Program-made: the position numbers and the translations under genes
Notes under the pieces: model-generated
Database searches by the model: none
Told to the model about the DNA's origin: nothing
The model's input: only the letters and a program-made list of their open reading frames with translations
NCBI RefSeq assembly: GCF_001613105.1
Contig: NZ_BDBS01000005.1
Coordinates: forward strand, 310,001-374,000
DNA: 64,000 bases
Source of the DNA: Nocardia pseudobrasiliensis NBRC 108224
GTDB taxonomy: Bacteria > Actinomycetota > Actinomycetes > Mycobacteriales > Mycobacteriaceae
Reading direction: 5' to 3'
Part shown: piece after piece, positions 41,836 through 50,247 of the stretch
How positions within the stretch are numbered: the stretch's first letter is position 1
How the letters are laid out: every line of letters starts with the position of its first letter

Positions 41836-42312
41836 TCAATTCTCGTCGGTGGCCAGCCGTCGCAGGGTCGCGACACGCGATTCCAGATAGCGCAGTTCGG
41901 AATCGTCGAGCACCGTGCGCTGGATGCCGGTGTCGACGGCGAAGGCGGACTGGCGATGATCGTCGATCACCTCGACGTCCAGGGCGATGCCGACGTAATC
42001 GTCGGCGCCGGGCAGCGGATCGGCGATCACCCGCGCGCAACCGCGGGCGCACAGCGCGACATTGCCGCCGCCGAGAATGAGCAGGGCCACATCGGGCCGC
42101 TCGCGCAGGCGTGCGAGGGAACCGCGATCGGACTTGAGGCTCAGCAGGATTCGCCGATCGCCGGCGCGCACCGGCCAGGACACCGGAATCGCGTGCGGCG
42201 CGGGATCGGTGGTCACCAGCACCGCGATCGTGTCCTGGGGCCACTGCGGCAGAACGTCGAGTTCGGGATGTTCGGTCGAGGGCTCTTGACGCTCCCGGGC
42301 TCCGGTTACCAT
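41836..42312 (-). CDS. Pyridoxamine-5'-phosphate-oxidase-like (split-barrel flavin/F420) protein
   Basis: 158-aa split beta-barrel protein: [52 protein letters not shown], then [29 protein letters not shown]. The pattern matches the FMN/F420-binding fold, but no catalytic residue is diagnostic. ATG 42312 has AAGGTGACG upstream; the open frame to 42465 is probably not translated. It overlaps no neighbour and leads into the thiamine-binding gene. Confidence 0.7.
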   Translation of the reverse strand: MVTGARERQEPSTEHPELDVLPQWPQDTIAVLVTTDPAPHAIPVSWPVRAGDRRILLSLKSDRGSLARLRERPDVALLILGGGNVALCARGCARVIADPLPGADDYVGIALDVEVIDDHRQSAFAVDTGIQRTVLDDSELRYLESRVATLRRLATDEN

Positions 42313-42422
42313 CTTCGTCACCTTACGGTCGGCTCGCGCGGCGGGCTGGGCCGCGCATTTAGCAGTGTAAGCCGTTGTGCCGCAGGCCCAATCGGCCGTC
42401 GACTGGTGAGGTTGGCCTAACT

Positions 42423-42884
42423 TCAGGCTTTCGCCAGGTCCGGAATGGGAAGTCGGGTCGCCCACTCGCGCGCGTGATCCTGGGGCCGGACGGCGACGGA
42501 GGCGTCGTGCCGGGCGTGTTCGCCGATCTGCACCGCGCCCAGGGCGGTGAACTTCTCCGCGCAGATCTCGCCGCCGCGATTGAAGGTGGTGTCGTAGACC
42601 GTGTCGCCCAGGCCGAAGACCGCGAAGCGTAGCCCGGTCAGATCGGGGAGGCGGTCGTCGAGCTGTTCGAAGAACGGTTCCGCGCCGGTGGGCAGGTCGC
42701 CCGAACCGTAGGTGGAGCAGACCAGGATGTGAAAATCGTCGCGCTCGAGGTCGTCGACATCGAAATCGCTCATGTCGTAGACCGCGACATCGTGGCCGCT
42801 CGCCAGTACGTCGGCGATCGCGTCCGCGGCCCGCTCCGCGGTGCCCATCTCGGTCCCGAACAGAATCACAACTCGCACAACCAT
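42423..42884 (-). CDS. Flavodoxin-domain protein
   Basis: 153-aa short-chain flavodoxin. FMN phosphate loop FGTEMGTAERAAD, isoalloxazine loop STYGSGDLPTGA, and FAVFGLGDTVYDTTFN are all present. Flavodoxins replace ferredoxins or feed electrons to reductive pathways under low iron. An IdeR/DmdR-like box lies about 56 nt upstream of the ATG, supporting iron-limited induction. Electron partner unknown. Confidence 0.9.
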   Translation of the reverse strand: MVVRVVILFGTEMGTAERAADAIADVLASGHDVAVYDMSDFDVDDLERDDFHILVCSTYGSGDLPTGAEPFFEQLDDRLPDLTGLRFAVFGLGDTVYDTTFNRGGEICAEKFTALGAVQIGEHARHDASVAVRPQDHAREWATRLPIPDLAKA

Positions 42885-42939
42885 CTCCTGCGTCTCGTCC
42901 GACTGGCTCGCAAACGCCCAGCTACGCTGTGCCTTTTCT

Positions 42940-42958
42940 GCGAGTAAGCCTACCCTAA
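42940..42958 (-). promoter_or_regulatory. IdeR/DmdR-like iron box before the flavodoxin gene
   Basis: Minus-strand TTAGGGTAGGCTTACTCGC, 13 of 19 matches to the consensus TTAGGTTAGGCTAACCTAA, with the first 15 positions matching except two. Located in the flavodoxin promoter region. Confidence 0.6.
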
Positions 42959-43241
42959 CCTGTACACTGGTCGAGGTGTGCCGCCACCTTTCGTGAACCG
43001 ACGGGACGGCATGTTCCGGTTACGGATGTGAAAACAGGTCGAGAGCTGCGACGGTTTCGATTGACGAACAGGTATCGGCGGTTGCATCATTCGTAACAGT
43101 TCCCCGTCCACGCGGGGAAGCGCGAGTAACCGGCCGATGACCGTCCGGTGAAGCGAGTCGTTCACCGCTTCCAGGTGGAGACAACGCAGCAGCATCCAGT
43201 ACGGCGCGTTCGCGCGTCCGGCCGCGAGTGAGGTGAGAGCA

Positions 43242-43322
43242 ATGGGATTCCGGTCTTATCGGCATCGGCTGTGGGCAGCTTTCCCGAACAGTCTCCCCGC
43301 GCGGCTTCGTCCGGCGCGCTGA
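43242..43322 (+). CDS. Possible 26-aa small ORF upstream of the Stealth gene
   Basis: ATG 43242 preceded by GAGGTGAGAGCA, a fair ribosome site, encodes a 26-residue basic peptide beginning MGFRSYRHRLW and ending with TGA at 43320-43322. A perfect 12-bp hairpin follows 11 nt after the stop. It could be a leader peptide or a stand-alone small protein. Length alone gives little statistical support. Confidence 0.35.
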   Translation: MGFRSYRHRLWAAFPNSLPARLRPAR

Positions 43323-43333
43323 ATCGTTGATGT

Positions 43334-43360
43334 GTGCCCTTCGCCTTCGGCGAAGGGCAC
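43334..43360 (+). terminator. Perfect 12-bp hairpin after the small ORF
   Basis: GTGCCCTTCGCC (43334-43345), TTC loop, GGCGAAGGGCAC (43349-43360). It lies between the small ORF and the Stealth gene, about 170 nt before the Stealth ATG, so it is a terminator or attenuator. No T-tract. Confidence 0.6.
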
Positions 43361-43425
43361 CTGGGTGTGGCTTCGGGCACGTGGGTGCGTGTCTCGGGCG
43401 TGTGGGTGTGTCTTCGGTAGGTGAG
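43361..43425. repeat. Degenerate GT-rich 21-bp tandem repeat
   Basis: Three loose copies built on GGGTGTG-CTTCGGGC-GTG follow the hairpin. Together with the small ORF and hairpin they account for most of the 570-bp gap 42959-43528; the remaining part (42959-43241) shows no gene. Confidence 0.45.
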
Positions 43426-43528
43426 GTGCCTGCCCGTTGATCCCGCGTGCGTTGTTTTTCTTTTCGGTGGTTTCGATCCGTTGGCCCGTGGGTGGGGTCG
43501 TCGGGTCCGTAGCGAGGCAGGAGTGGTG

Positions 43529-44950
43529 ATGATGGAGTTCGATGCGATGGTGGCGAATCTGGCGGTTTCGACCGCGGTCGTCGACGATCTGCGGTATCTG
43601 CGAGCGGAATTGACGGCCGCGGATGCCCCCTTCCTGCTGGTGCGTGATTCCGATCATCGGCTGGTCCTGGCGGTGGATTCGGCCCATCGCCCGGCGCTGC
43701 GCCGGGTGCTCGGCGCGGCCGTGGTCGCCGGGTTCCGCTGTAACGAGGTGCGCCACAACGTGTTTCGGCTCGGTCGAGACCTCGATCCGGCCCATCACGT
43801 GGAGCTCGAGCTGTGGGATCACCACGGCGATACGGTCGAATGCCCGCGCCCGAACGCCCTGACCCGCAACGTATTCGACGCGGCCGATGTCGAACAGACC
43901 ACCGTGCTGATGTTCGACACCAGCTGGCCCACCCTCGACGGCATGTTCGCCCCGCACCCCACCGATGTCGGCTTCGATATCGACCTGGTGTTCTCCTGGG
44001 TCGACGGCGCCGATCCCGAATTCCGCGCTCGCCGTGCGGGAATGCTCGCGCAGGTGGTGGTCGGCGAGGGCGACGACGCCGATGCGCGGATCCGTCAGAT
44101 CGACGAGCTGAAGTACGCGCTGCGCTCGGTGTACAAGAACGCGCCGTGGATCCGGCGCATCTTCATCGCCACCGATTCGAAGGTGCCCGAGTGGCTGGCC
44201 GAGGACCCCCGGGTCACAATTGTGCGTGCGGTGGACCATTTCTCGGATATCAGCGCGCTGCCGGTATTCAATTCGCATGCGGTGGAATGCCAGCTGCAGC
44301 ACATCGAGGGCCTGTCCGAGCATTTCCTGTACTCCAACGACGACATGTTCTTCGCCCGGCCGGTACGGCCGTCGATGTTCTTCACGCCCGCGGGCATCAG
44401 TCGGTTCATCGAGGCGGGTACGCGGATCGGTCCGGGGGCCAATACCGAGCGTCGCAGCGGATTCGAGAACGCCGCGCGGGTGAATCGGCGGTTGCTGGCC
44501 GGGCGGTTCGGACATGTCATCACGCGGCATCTGGAGCACACGCCGGTTCCGTTGCGCCGCAGCGTACTACTGGAGATGGAACGCGAATTCGCCGAGGATT
44601 TCGCCCGCACCCGGGCCAGCCGCTTCCGCGCGGCGACCGATATCTCGGTCACCAATTCGCTGTACCACTACTACGCGCTACTGCGCGGGCTGGCGGTACC
44701 GCAGGAATCGGCGCGGATGCGCTATGTCGACACCACGAGCCACCGCGGCCTGGCCCTGCTCGACGAGCTGATCCAGCGCCGCGATGTGGACTTCTTCTGC
44801 CTCAACGACGGCAGTTTCCCGGAAGTGGCGGAGGCCGAACGAATTCGGACGGTCTCGGAATTCCTGCAGAGCTATTTCCCAGAGGCCGCGCCGTGGGAGA
44901 AGGTCGCCGACGGGGATCCGCTGGCGGCCCTGGAACCGGGCGCGGCCTAG
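43529..44950 (+). CDS. Stealth-family sugar-1-phosphate transferase
   Basis: 473-aa protein with all four Stealth conserved regions: CR1 DIDLVFSWVDGADPEF, CR2 IDELKYALRSVYKNAPWIRRIFIATDS through HFLYSNDDMFF, CR3 around HVITRHLEHTPVPLRRSVL, and CR4 VDFFCLNDGSF. Family members transfer hexose-1-phosphate units to build capsule or exopolysaccharide. The N-terminal 150 residues (FLLVRDSDHRLVLAVDS) form a separate domain. ATG 43529 has GGCAGGAG upstream. No other glycan genes are adjacent. Confidence 0.92.
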   Translation: MMEFDAMVANLAVSTAVVDDLRYLRAELTAADAPFLLVRDSDHRLVLAVDSAHRPALRRVLGAAVVAGFRCNEVRHNVFRLGRDLDPAHHVELELWDHHGDTVECPRPNALTRNVFDAADVEQTTVLMFDTSWPTLDGMFAPHPTDVGFDIDLVFSWVDGADPEFRARRAGMLAQVVVGEGDDADARIRQIDELKYALRSVYKNAPWIRRIFIATDSKVPEWLAEDPRVTIVRAVDHFSDISALPVFNSHAVECQLQHIEGLSEHFLYSNDDMFFARPVRPSMFFTPAGISRFIEAGTRIGPGANTERRSGFENAARVNRRLLAGRFGHVITRHLEHTPVPLRRSVLLEMEREFAEDFARTRASRFRAATDISVTNSLYHYYALLRGLAVPQESARMRYVDTTSHRGLALLDELIQRRDVDFFCLNDGSFPEVAEAERIRTVSEFLQSYFPEAAPWEKVADGDPLAALEPGAA

Positions 44951-44956
44951 GTTCGG

Positions 44957-45271
44957 TCAGCTCGCGCAGACGGCGTTGAACGCGTCGGTGGCAGCGTCCA
45001 TATCGGCGTTGTCATCGAGCAGCGCCTGGGCGTACGCGTCGATGGCCGCCTTCTCCGCGCCGACGGCGGGCAGCCCCGACAACCGCGCGGACAGCGTCTG
45101 CAGAGTGGCCGCATCGAGGTTGCCGTCGGGAGACATGTCGACGGCCGCGTTGATCCAGGCGATCGCGGTATCGCACACCGGTGACTGCGCCTGCGCGATG
45201 GCGGCGGGAATGAGGATCAGCGAACCGACCGCGGCCGTGGTCAGCAGAGTGGCGGAAAAGAGCTTGTACAA
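44957..45271 (-). CDS. Small secreted two-cysteine protein
   Basis: 104-aa exported protein: signal peptide (MYKLFSATLLTTAAVGSLILIPAAIAQAQS, cleavage near 29) and a mature all-alpha acidic domain of about 75 residues. It has a Cys near each end (PVCDTAIAWI and FNAVCAS) that could form a disulfide. It is reminiscent of small mycobacterial haem-binding or hypothetical secreted helical proteins, but no haem motif is clear. Converges on the Stealth gene with 6 nt between stops. Confidence 0.75.
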   Translation of the reverse strand: MYKLFSATLLTTAAVGSLILIPAAIAQAQSPVCDTAIAWINAAVDMSPDGNLDAATLQTLSARLSGLPAVGAEKAAIDAYAQALLDDNADMDAATDAFNAVCAS

Positions 45272-45385
45272 CGTTCCCTCACAGTGTCAGCGGAAAGATC
45301 CGCCAAGCGCGGATCTCCAACCGAACACCGTAACCAAAACGGACTAAGCCGCCAAAACGGGCGATACGAACCTGATTTCGGCCGC

Positions 45386-46336
45386 TCAGCAGACCGCTTC
45401 GTCGTCGGACTCGGGAGCCGAAGCGCGGCGCTCGAGTCCGACCGGTATGCGTCCCGCGGGAAGGATGACGATGCCCTCCTTCTCGAGTCGCTCGGCCGCC
45501 TGTTCGGGAGTCGCGGGCTGACCGACCGTCGGCCCGCGATCGATCGGCACTACCGAATGCACGACGGTGTCCGGATATACGTGCACGTAGTTGAAGCTCT
45601 GGGCGCCGTCGCGGCCGCGCTGGCCGCCCTCGGCGACCGCGAGATCCTGGCTGTAGCAGGCGGAGGAGGCCACCGACACCGGAATTCCGGCGAAGGTCGC
45701 GGTCGTGGAGAAGTGCAGGTGTCCGGCGAGGATGCTGCGTACATCGGTGCCGTCCAGGACATCGGCGAGGCGGCGCTGATCGCGTAACTCGACGGTCACC
45801 GCGAGGTCCTGGATGCACGGCACCGGCGGGTGGTGCATGGCCAGAATAGTGCCGAACGGCGCGGGTTCGGCCAGCACCGAACGCAGCCAAGCCAATTGGG
45901 CCTCGGAGATCTCGCCGTAGTGATGTCCGGGCACGGTCGTGTCGAGCACCACGACGCGCAGCCCGTCGAACATGTGCACCCGGTCGAACGGTTCGGCCGA
46001 GCCGTCCTCGTCGAGCAGATGTTCGCGCAGCGCGGCCCGGCTGTCGTGATTACCGGTCACCCACACCACGGGAGCGCCCAGACGCCGCGCGAACGGTTCG
46101 ACCAGGGCGCGCAGTTTGGCGTAGGCGTCCGGCTCGCCGTGATCGGTGAGATCGCCGGTGAATACGATCGCGGTCGGCGTGATCCGGCTCGCCTCGGCCC
46201 GGGCGAGCAGCTGCCGCAGCCGCTGCTCGGCGTCCACCGCGCCGTAGAGTTCGTCGCCCGCGATCAGATGGGTGTCGCTGAAGTGGAACAGAACGTGGTC
46301 CGGTCGCGGATACTCCGCGACTCTGCTGATGTGCAC
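45386..46336 (-). CDS. Class III cyclic-nucleotide phosphodiesterase (Rv0805-like)
   Basis: 316-aa binuclear metallophosphoesterase. Metal ligands: FSDTHL (motif I), [11 protein letters not shown] (II), WVTGNHDSR (III), MHHPP (IV) and ILAGHLHFS (V). The middle and C-terminal segments ([52 protein letters not shown]) align closely with M. tuberculosis Rv0805 as I recall it, a 2',3'-/3',5'-cAMP hydrolase. GTG 46336 corresponds to the Rv0805 start and has GGAGGAG upstream; ATG 46366 is the longer option. Confidence 0.9.
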   Translation of the reverse strand: MHISRVAEYPRPDHVLFHFSDTHLIAGDELYGAVDAEQRLRQLLARAEASRITPTAIVFTGDLTDHGEPDAYAKLRALVEPFARRLGAPVVWVTGNHDSRAALREHLLDEDGSAEPFDRVHMFDGLRVVVLDTTVPGHHYGEISEAQLAWLRSVLAEPAPFGTILAMHHPPVPCIQDLAVTVELRDQRRLADVLDGTDVRSILAGHLHFSTTATFAGIPVSVASSACYSQDLAVAEGGQRGRDGAQSFNYVHVYPDTVVHSVVPIDRGPTVGQPATPEQAAERLEKEGIVILPAGRIPVGLERRASAPESDDEAVC

Positions 46337-46461
46337 CGGACTCCTCCCGGCAAGGTTGCTCGCCATTGGCTTCAGGCTCCAGCGTCAGCTTAGCGAAGCC
46401 CTATAGTCCAAGTTCCCCGTGCACGGTGACGACATGCTTACGTGACGGTGAGAATTCCGTG

Positions 46462-47859
46462 TCAGCTCGCCCCCGGCAAGCTATCGGCCAGCACTCGTCG
46501 CTCGGCCTGCTGGCGCTGGGTGAGCGCGGTGAAGTACCGGCGCAGCATCAGCCCGGCAGTCGCCGCGAGTCCGGCCGCCAGACCCCACCACACCCCGGCC
46601 GCGCCGAGTCCGAGCGGGAATGCCAGCAGCAGCGCTGTGGGCAATCCCACAACCCAGTAGCCGATCAGCGACAGCCGGAATCCGGCCTGGGTCTCCTTGA
46701 CCCCGCGCAGCAGCCCGTTGCCGATGTTCTGGGCGGCGTCGAAGAACTGCAGCACGATCGCGATCAGCAGCAGGCCGTGCGCGAGCCGGATCGTATCCCC
46801 GTCCTCGCTGTGCAGGAACGGCCGCAGCACCAGATCCGGCACCGCGACATAGGCCACCCCCACCAGCGCCGCCACCACCGCGGCATGCCGCAGCGCGAGC
46901 CAGGCCAACCCGTGCGCGCGATCGAATTCGTCGCGGGCCACGGCCTTGCTGACCAGGATCGATCCGCCGTGCGACAGCCCGACCGCGATCTGGAACACGA
47001 TGTAGACCAGCTGGTAGACGATATTGTGCGCGGCCAGCGCGGCCGGGCCGATCGTGCCCATCACCAGCGCGAGCACGGAGAACATCCCGGCCTCGGAGCC
47101 ATAGGTCAGCGCGATCGGCGTGCCCTGCCGCAATTCGGCCACGACCGTGCGCATTCGCACCGGCCACATGCGCAGCGGCAGCGTCGCACCGAGTTCCGGA
47201 TCGCGGCGCACCATCGCCCACAGCACCGCGAACGTGGCGAGGAAGACCAGCGAGGTCGCGATGCCGATACCGGTCAGCCCCAGCGCGGGCAGTCCGGCCC
47301 AGCCGTGCATCAGGGCCAGCGCGACAACCAGATTCAGGGCCACCGAACCGAGGGTGACCAGCAGCAGTGCCTGCGGTCGCTGCATGCCCACGGTGTACTG
47401 CCGCAGTGCCTGGAACCACAGACACGGCAGCAGACCCGGCGCCAGCGCCACCATCATCGGCCGCGCCTCGGACAGCACGCTCGCGTCCTGACCGAGCCAC
47501 TGCAGCGTCCAGCCCAATCCGATCAGGACCAGGCCGCCGAGCAGACCCGCGACGGTGGCGATGAGGAAGCTCGAGCGCACCACCTCACGGATCTCGTTGT
47601 CCGGATTCGTGTTCCGCTTCTCCGCGCGACTGACCACGGTCGCGACCTGATTGCCGGTCGCGGTGATCAGTCCGACGCACATGGTGCGGATCTGGTTGAA
47701 CAGCGTCAGCGCCAGCCCGCCCGCGGCGACCTGACTGATGCCCAGCGACCCCATCAGCGCGATATTCGTCGTCGACACCGCGACCTGAGCCAGCTGTGTC
47801 ATCGCGATGGGCGTCGCCAGCGTCGCTAGTTGTTTCGCATCGGTACCGACGATGCTCAC
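46462..47859 (-). CDS. MATE-family efflux transporter
   Basis: 465-aa multidrug/toxin extrusion protein with about 12 hydrophobic segments in two similar halves (LATPIAMTQLAQVAVSTTNIALMGSLG and ELRQGTPIALTYGSEAGMFSVLALVMGTIGPAALAAHNI). It exports organic compounds in exchange for Na+ or H+. It is the last gene of the leftward five-gene unit and overlaps the SbnA-like gene by 4 nt (GTGA), so it is probably dedicated to exporting the product of that pathway. The substrate is inferred only from context. Confidence 0.9.
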   Translation of the reverse strand: MSIVGTDAKQLATLATPIAMTQLAQVAVSTTNIALMGSLGISQVAAGGLALTLFNQIRTMCVGLITATGNQVATVVSRAEKRNTNPDNEIREVVRSSFLIATVAGLLGGLVLIGLGWTLQWLGQDASVLSEARPMMVALAPGLLPCLWFQALRQYTVGMQRPQALLLVTLGSVALNLVVALALMHGWAGLPALGLTGIGIATSLVFLATFAVLWAMVRRDPELGATLPLRMWPVRMRTVVAELRQGTPIALTYGSEAGMFSVLALVMGTIGPAALAAHNIVYQLVYIVFQIAVGLSHGGSILVSKAVARDEFDRAHGLAWLALRHAAVVAALVGVAYVAVPDLVLRPFLHSEDGDTIRLAHGLLLIAIVLQFFDAAQNIGNGLLRGVKETQAGFRLSLIGYWVVGLPTALLLAFPLGLGAAGVWWGLAAGLAATAGLMLRRYFTALTQRQQAERRVLADSLPGAS

Positions 47860-48884
47860 GACACCCCCACCAGGTCGCGTCGGGTCGGGGCGTAACGATC
47901 CAGCAATTCCAGCACCTCGCGTTCGGCGGATTCGTCGAGCAGTTCGCGCTCGGCCATCCAGTCGTCGTCGAAGACGGTATCCAAATACTTCTCCCCGCCG
48001 TCACACACGATCGACACGATCGTGGAGCCGGGCGGGAACTGCTCGAGGCGGGTGAGCGCGGCGTGCACCGAACCGCCCGCCGAACCGCCGAGCATCAGGC
48101 CGTGGAAACGGGCGACCGCTCGGGCGGCGGCGAAGGCGGCCGCATCGGTGACCTTCAGACCCTCGTCGAGCAGCGAATAGTCCACGGCCGTACCGACCGT
48201 CGCGCCCGGCGGTGTTCCGGTGCCGGACTGCCAGTACGGTCCGCCCTCGCCGCCGAAGGCGATCGAGCCGACCGGCTCCACCCCGATCACCCGCGGCACG
48301 CAGCCGAGTTCACGCAGGCGTCGGGCGGTGCCGAACAGCGAACCGCCCGTGCCGACCGCGGACAGCAGAATATCGACGCTGCCGAGATCCGCCAGCAACT
48401 CCTCGGCGACGGCGTAGTAGCCCAAAGCGTTGGCGTCGTTGTTGTGCTGTTCGGTGAAGTAGGCGTCGGGCCGGGCGTCGGCCATCGCCTCGGCGAGATC
48501 CTCTCGCGCCGAGGTGGCCAGGCTGTCGTCACCGTCGTCGGCGACGTAGACGAGTTCGGCTCCCATGGCTTTCATCGCACGCAGTTTGTCCCTACAGGCG
48601 TGGTGGTCGACCACCGCGGTAAAGCGATACCCACGTTCGGCGGCTACCACCGCCAGGCCGAGTCCGGTATTGCCGGACGTGGACTCGATAATGTGACCGC
48701 CATCGTTCAGCAAACCACGCCGCTCGGCATCGAGCACCATTTCCCGCGCCATCCTGATCTTGGCGGCGCCGGTCGGGTTGAACTGTTCGAGCTTGAGCAG
48801 CAGCCGCGTACCCGTCGCGGTGCTGGCGAGTTCGAACAGCGGGGTATTACCGATCAGGTCCGTCACGCGCGTGACGAGCGGCAT
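47856..48884 (-). CDS. SbnA-like PLP enzyme (2,3-diaminopropionate biosynthesis)
   Basis: 342-aa fold-type II PLP enzyme of the cysteine-synthase superfamily. N-terminus DLIGNTPLFELA; PLP Lys42 in FNPTGAAKIR (the usual SVKDR is replaced); phosphate/substrate loop ESTSGNTG; cofactor-phosphate loop SAVGTGGS. The C-terminal end (GSTIVSIVCDGGEKYLDTVFDDDW) resembles staphylococcal SbnA more than ordinary cysteine synthases. SbnA condenses O-phosphoserine and glutamate into the precursor of L-2,3-diaminopropionate. The SbnB-like gene two positions upstream supports this. ATG 48884 has GAGGAG upstream. An ordinary cysteine or cystathionine synthase is the alternative. Confidence 0.82.
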   Translation of the reverse strand: MPLVTRVTDLIGNTPLFELASTATGTRLLLKLEQFNPTGAAKIRMAREMVLDAERRGLLNDGGHIIESTSGNTGLGLAVVAAERGYRFTAVVDHHACRDKLRAMKAMGAELVYVADDGDDSLATSAREDLAEAMADARPDAYFTEQHNNDANALGYYAVAEELLADLGSVDILLSAVGTGGSLFGTARRLRELGCVPRVIGVEPVGSIAFGGEGGPYWQSGTGTPPGATVGTAVDYSLLDEGLKVTDAAAFAAARAVARFHGLMLGGSAGGSVHAALTRLEQFPPGSTIVSIVCDGGEKYLDTVFDDDWMAERELLDESAEREVLELLDRYAPTRRDLVGVS

Positions 48885-48924
48885 GCGTATCTCCTCGGGT
48901 GGGCTGGGTTGGAGGGGGTGCCGG

Positions 48925-50247
48925 TCACCCGGCGTCGAAGGACCAGCGGAACCGCTCGCCGGATGCGTCGTGTAGCACCAACTTGGGCGGTATGGGTAAT
49001 TCGTGGAACGCGGACTCGTTGGAATCCATCTGGTAGCCGGCGGTATTCGGGTAGACGAGCAGATCGCCGATCTCGGCGGGGCGCGGCAGCGGGATGCGCC
49101 GCCAGCTGAGCAGATCGGATTCGAGGCAGGTGGCCGCGCCGACCGACGCGCCAACCTGTTCGCCGGGGCGCGGCGGCCACGGTACCGGGTCGGGTAGGTA
49201 TTCGCTGGCGAACCACTGTTCCGACAGGCTCAGGCTGGTGCCGTCGACGGTCAGAAGCTGGTACGGATGGCCTTGTGCGGTCCGGGTTTTCACGCCCTGT
49301 ACCCGGAAGACGGTACTGCCCGCGCGGTCGAGCAGGGCGCGGCCGGGTTCGATGGCCAGCTGGATCCCGTTGTCGCGCAGCAGCGTTGCCAGATCATCGT
49401 GCGCCAGGACCTCGGCCAGCATGGCCGGGCCGGGGTTCGCGCAGTGATAGGGGTAGTAGTCGTCGAACCGCTTGTCGGCGTGGAACCACTGGGGTCCGGC
49501 CTCGGCGGTGAAGGTCCGCCAGTTCTCCGCCGGGACGTAGTCGACGGCGAAACCGCCGCCGATGGAGATGGTGAGCACCGGATGTCCGAGTGCCCGGGCG
49601 GCGCGGCAGCGTTCCACCAACGCCGCCGCCAGCTCGGCCCGGGCCATGGGATCGTAACCGGACAAATGGAAACTGAAGCCCTCCAGCCGCACCGATCCGA
49701 GTGTCGTGTCGGTCAGGGCGGCGGTGAGTTCGTCGTCGGTCAACCCGAAGCGGCTGGACGAACCGGGCGGCAGCACCCGCAGCAGCACCCGCGCGGGCAG
49801 GTCGAGGGCGGCCAGCCGGTGCAGCTCGGAGAGTTCGTCGATCGCGATCAGCGCGCCGTGGCGGGCCGACAACCAGAGCAGCTCATCGGATTTCGCGGGC
49901 CCGGTCACCATGAGTTCGTCGCCGCGGATGCCGTGCGCGAGCGCCGCGGTCAGCTCGCCGGTGCTCGCGACGTCCACGCCCGCACCCGCCTCGGCGCAGG
50001 CGCGCACCACACAGGCGGCCTTGTTGGCCTTCTTGCCGTAGAAGATCGCGCCCTCGATCCCGGCCCGCTCGAATACCGCGCGGAACTCGGCGATATTGCG
50101 CCGCACGCGCTCGGGGTACATCACATGGAACGGCCCGCCGACCGCGAAGGCCATATCCGCCAACAGGTTCGGATCATCGAGCAGCCGCTGCTCCCACGCG
50201 TCGCGATGCGCGGGCATGGGCGCGGCCGTGACGGCGCTCAATCCCAT
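48925..50247 (-). CDS. Fold-type III PLP-dependent decarboxylase (Y4yA/SbnH-like)
   Basis: 440-aa enzyme of the diaminopimelate/ornithine decarboxylase fold. N-terminal barrel motif FYGKKANKAACVV with the Schiff-base Lys (about 73), then GAGVDVASTGEL, FSFHLSGYDP, SIGGGFAVDY and a C-terminal domain with VGASVGAATCLESDLLSW (Cys of the active site) and NTAGYQMDSNESAFH. It most resembles Y4yA/SbnH-type enzymes that act in siderophore and natural-product clusters. Probably decarboxylates a diaminopropionate-containing intermediate. ATG 50247 has GGAGG upstream and overlaps the SbnB-like gene by 10 nt. Confidence 0.82.
   Translation of the reverse strand: MGLSAVTAAPMPAHRDAWEQRLLDDPNLLADMAFAVGGPFHVMYPERVRRNIAEFRAVFERAGIEGAIFYGKKANKAACVVRACAEAGAGVDVASTGELTAALAHGIRGDELMVTGPAKSDELLWLSARHGALIAIDELSELHRLAALDLPARVLLRVLPPGSSSRFGLTDDELTAALTDTTLGSVRLEGFSFHLSGYDPMARAELAAALVERCRAARALGHPVLTISIGGGFAVDYVPAENWRTFTAEAGPQWFHADKRFDDYYPYHCANPGPAMLAEVLAHDDLATLLRDNGIQLAIEPGRALLDRAGSTVFRVQGVKTRTAQGHPYQLLTVDGTSLSLSEQWFASEYLPDPVPWPPRPGEQVGASVGAATCLESDLLSWRRIPLPRPAEIGDLLVYPNTAGYQMDSNESAFHELPIPPKLVLHDASGERFRWSFDAG

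Noticed and set aside
46366..47829. 487-aa open frame antisense to the MATE transporter
   Set aside because: Arg/Gln/His-rich shadow frame without domains; the MATE protein has clear helices and family motifs.
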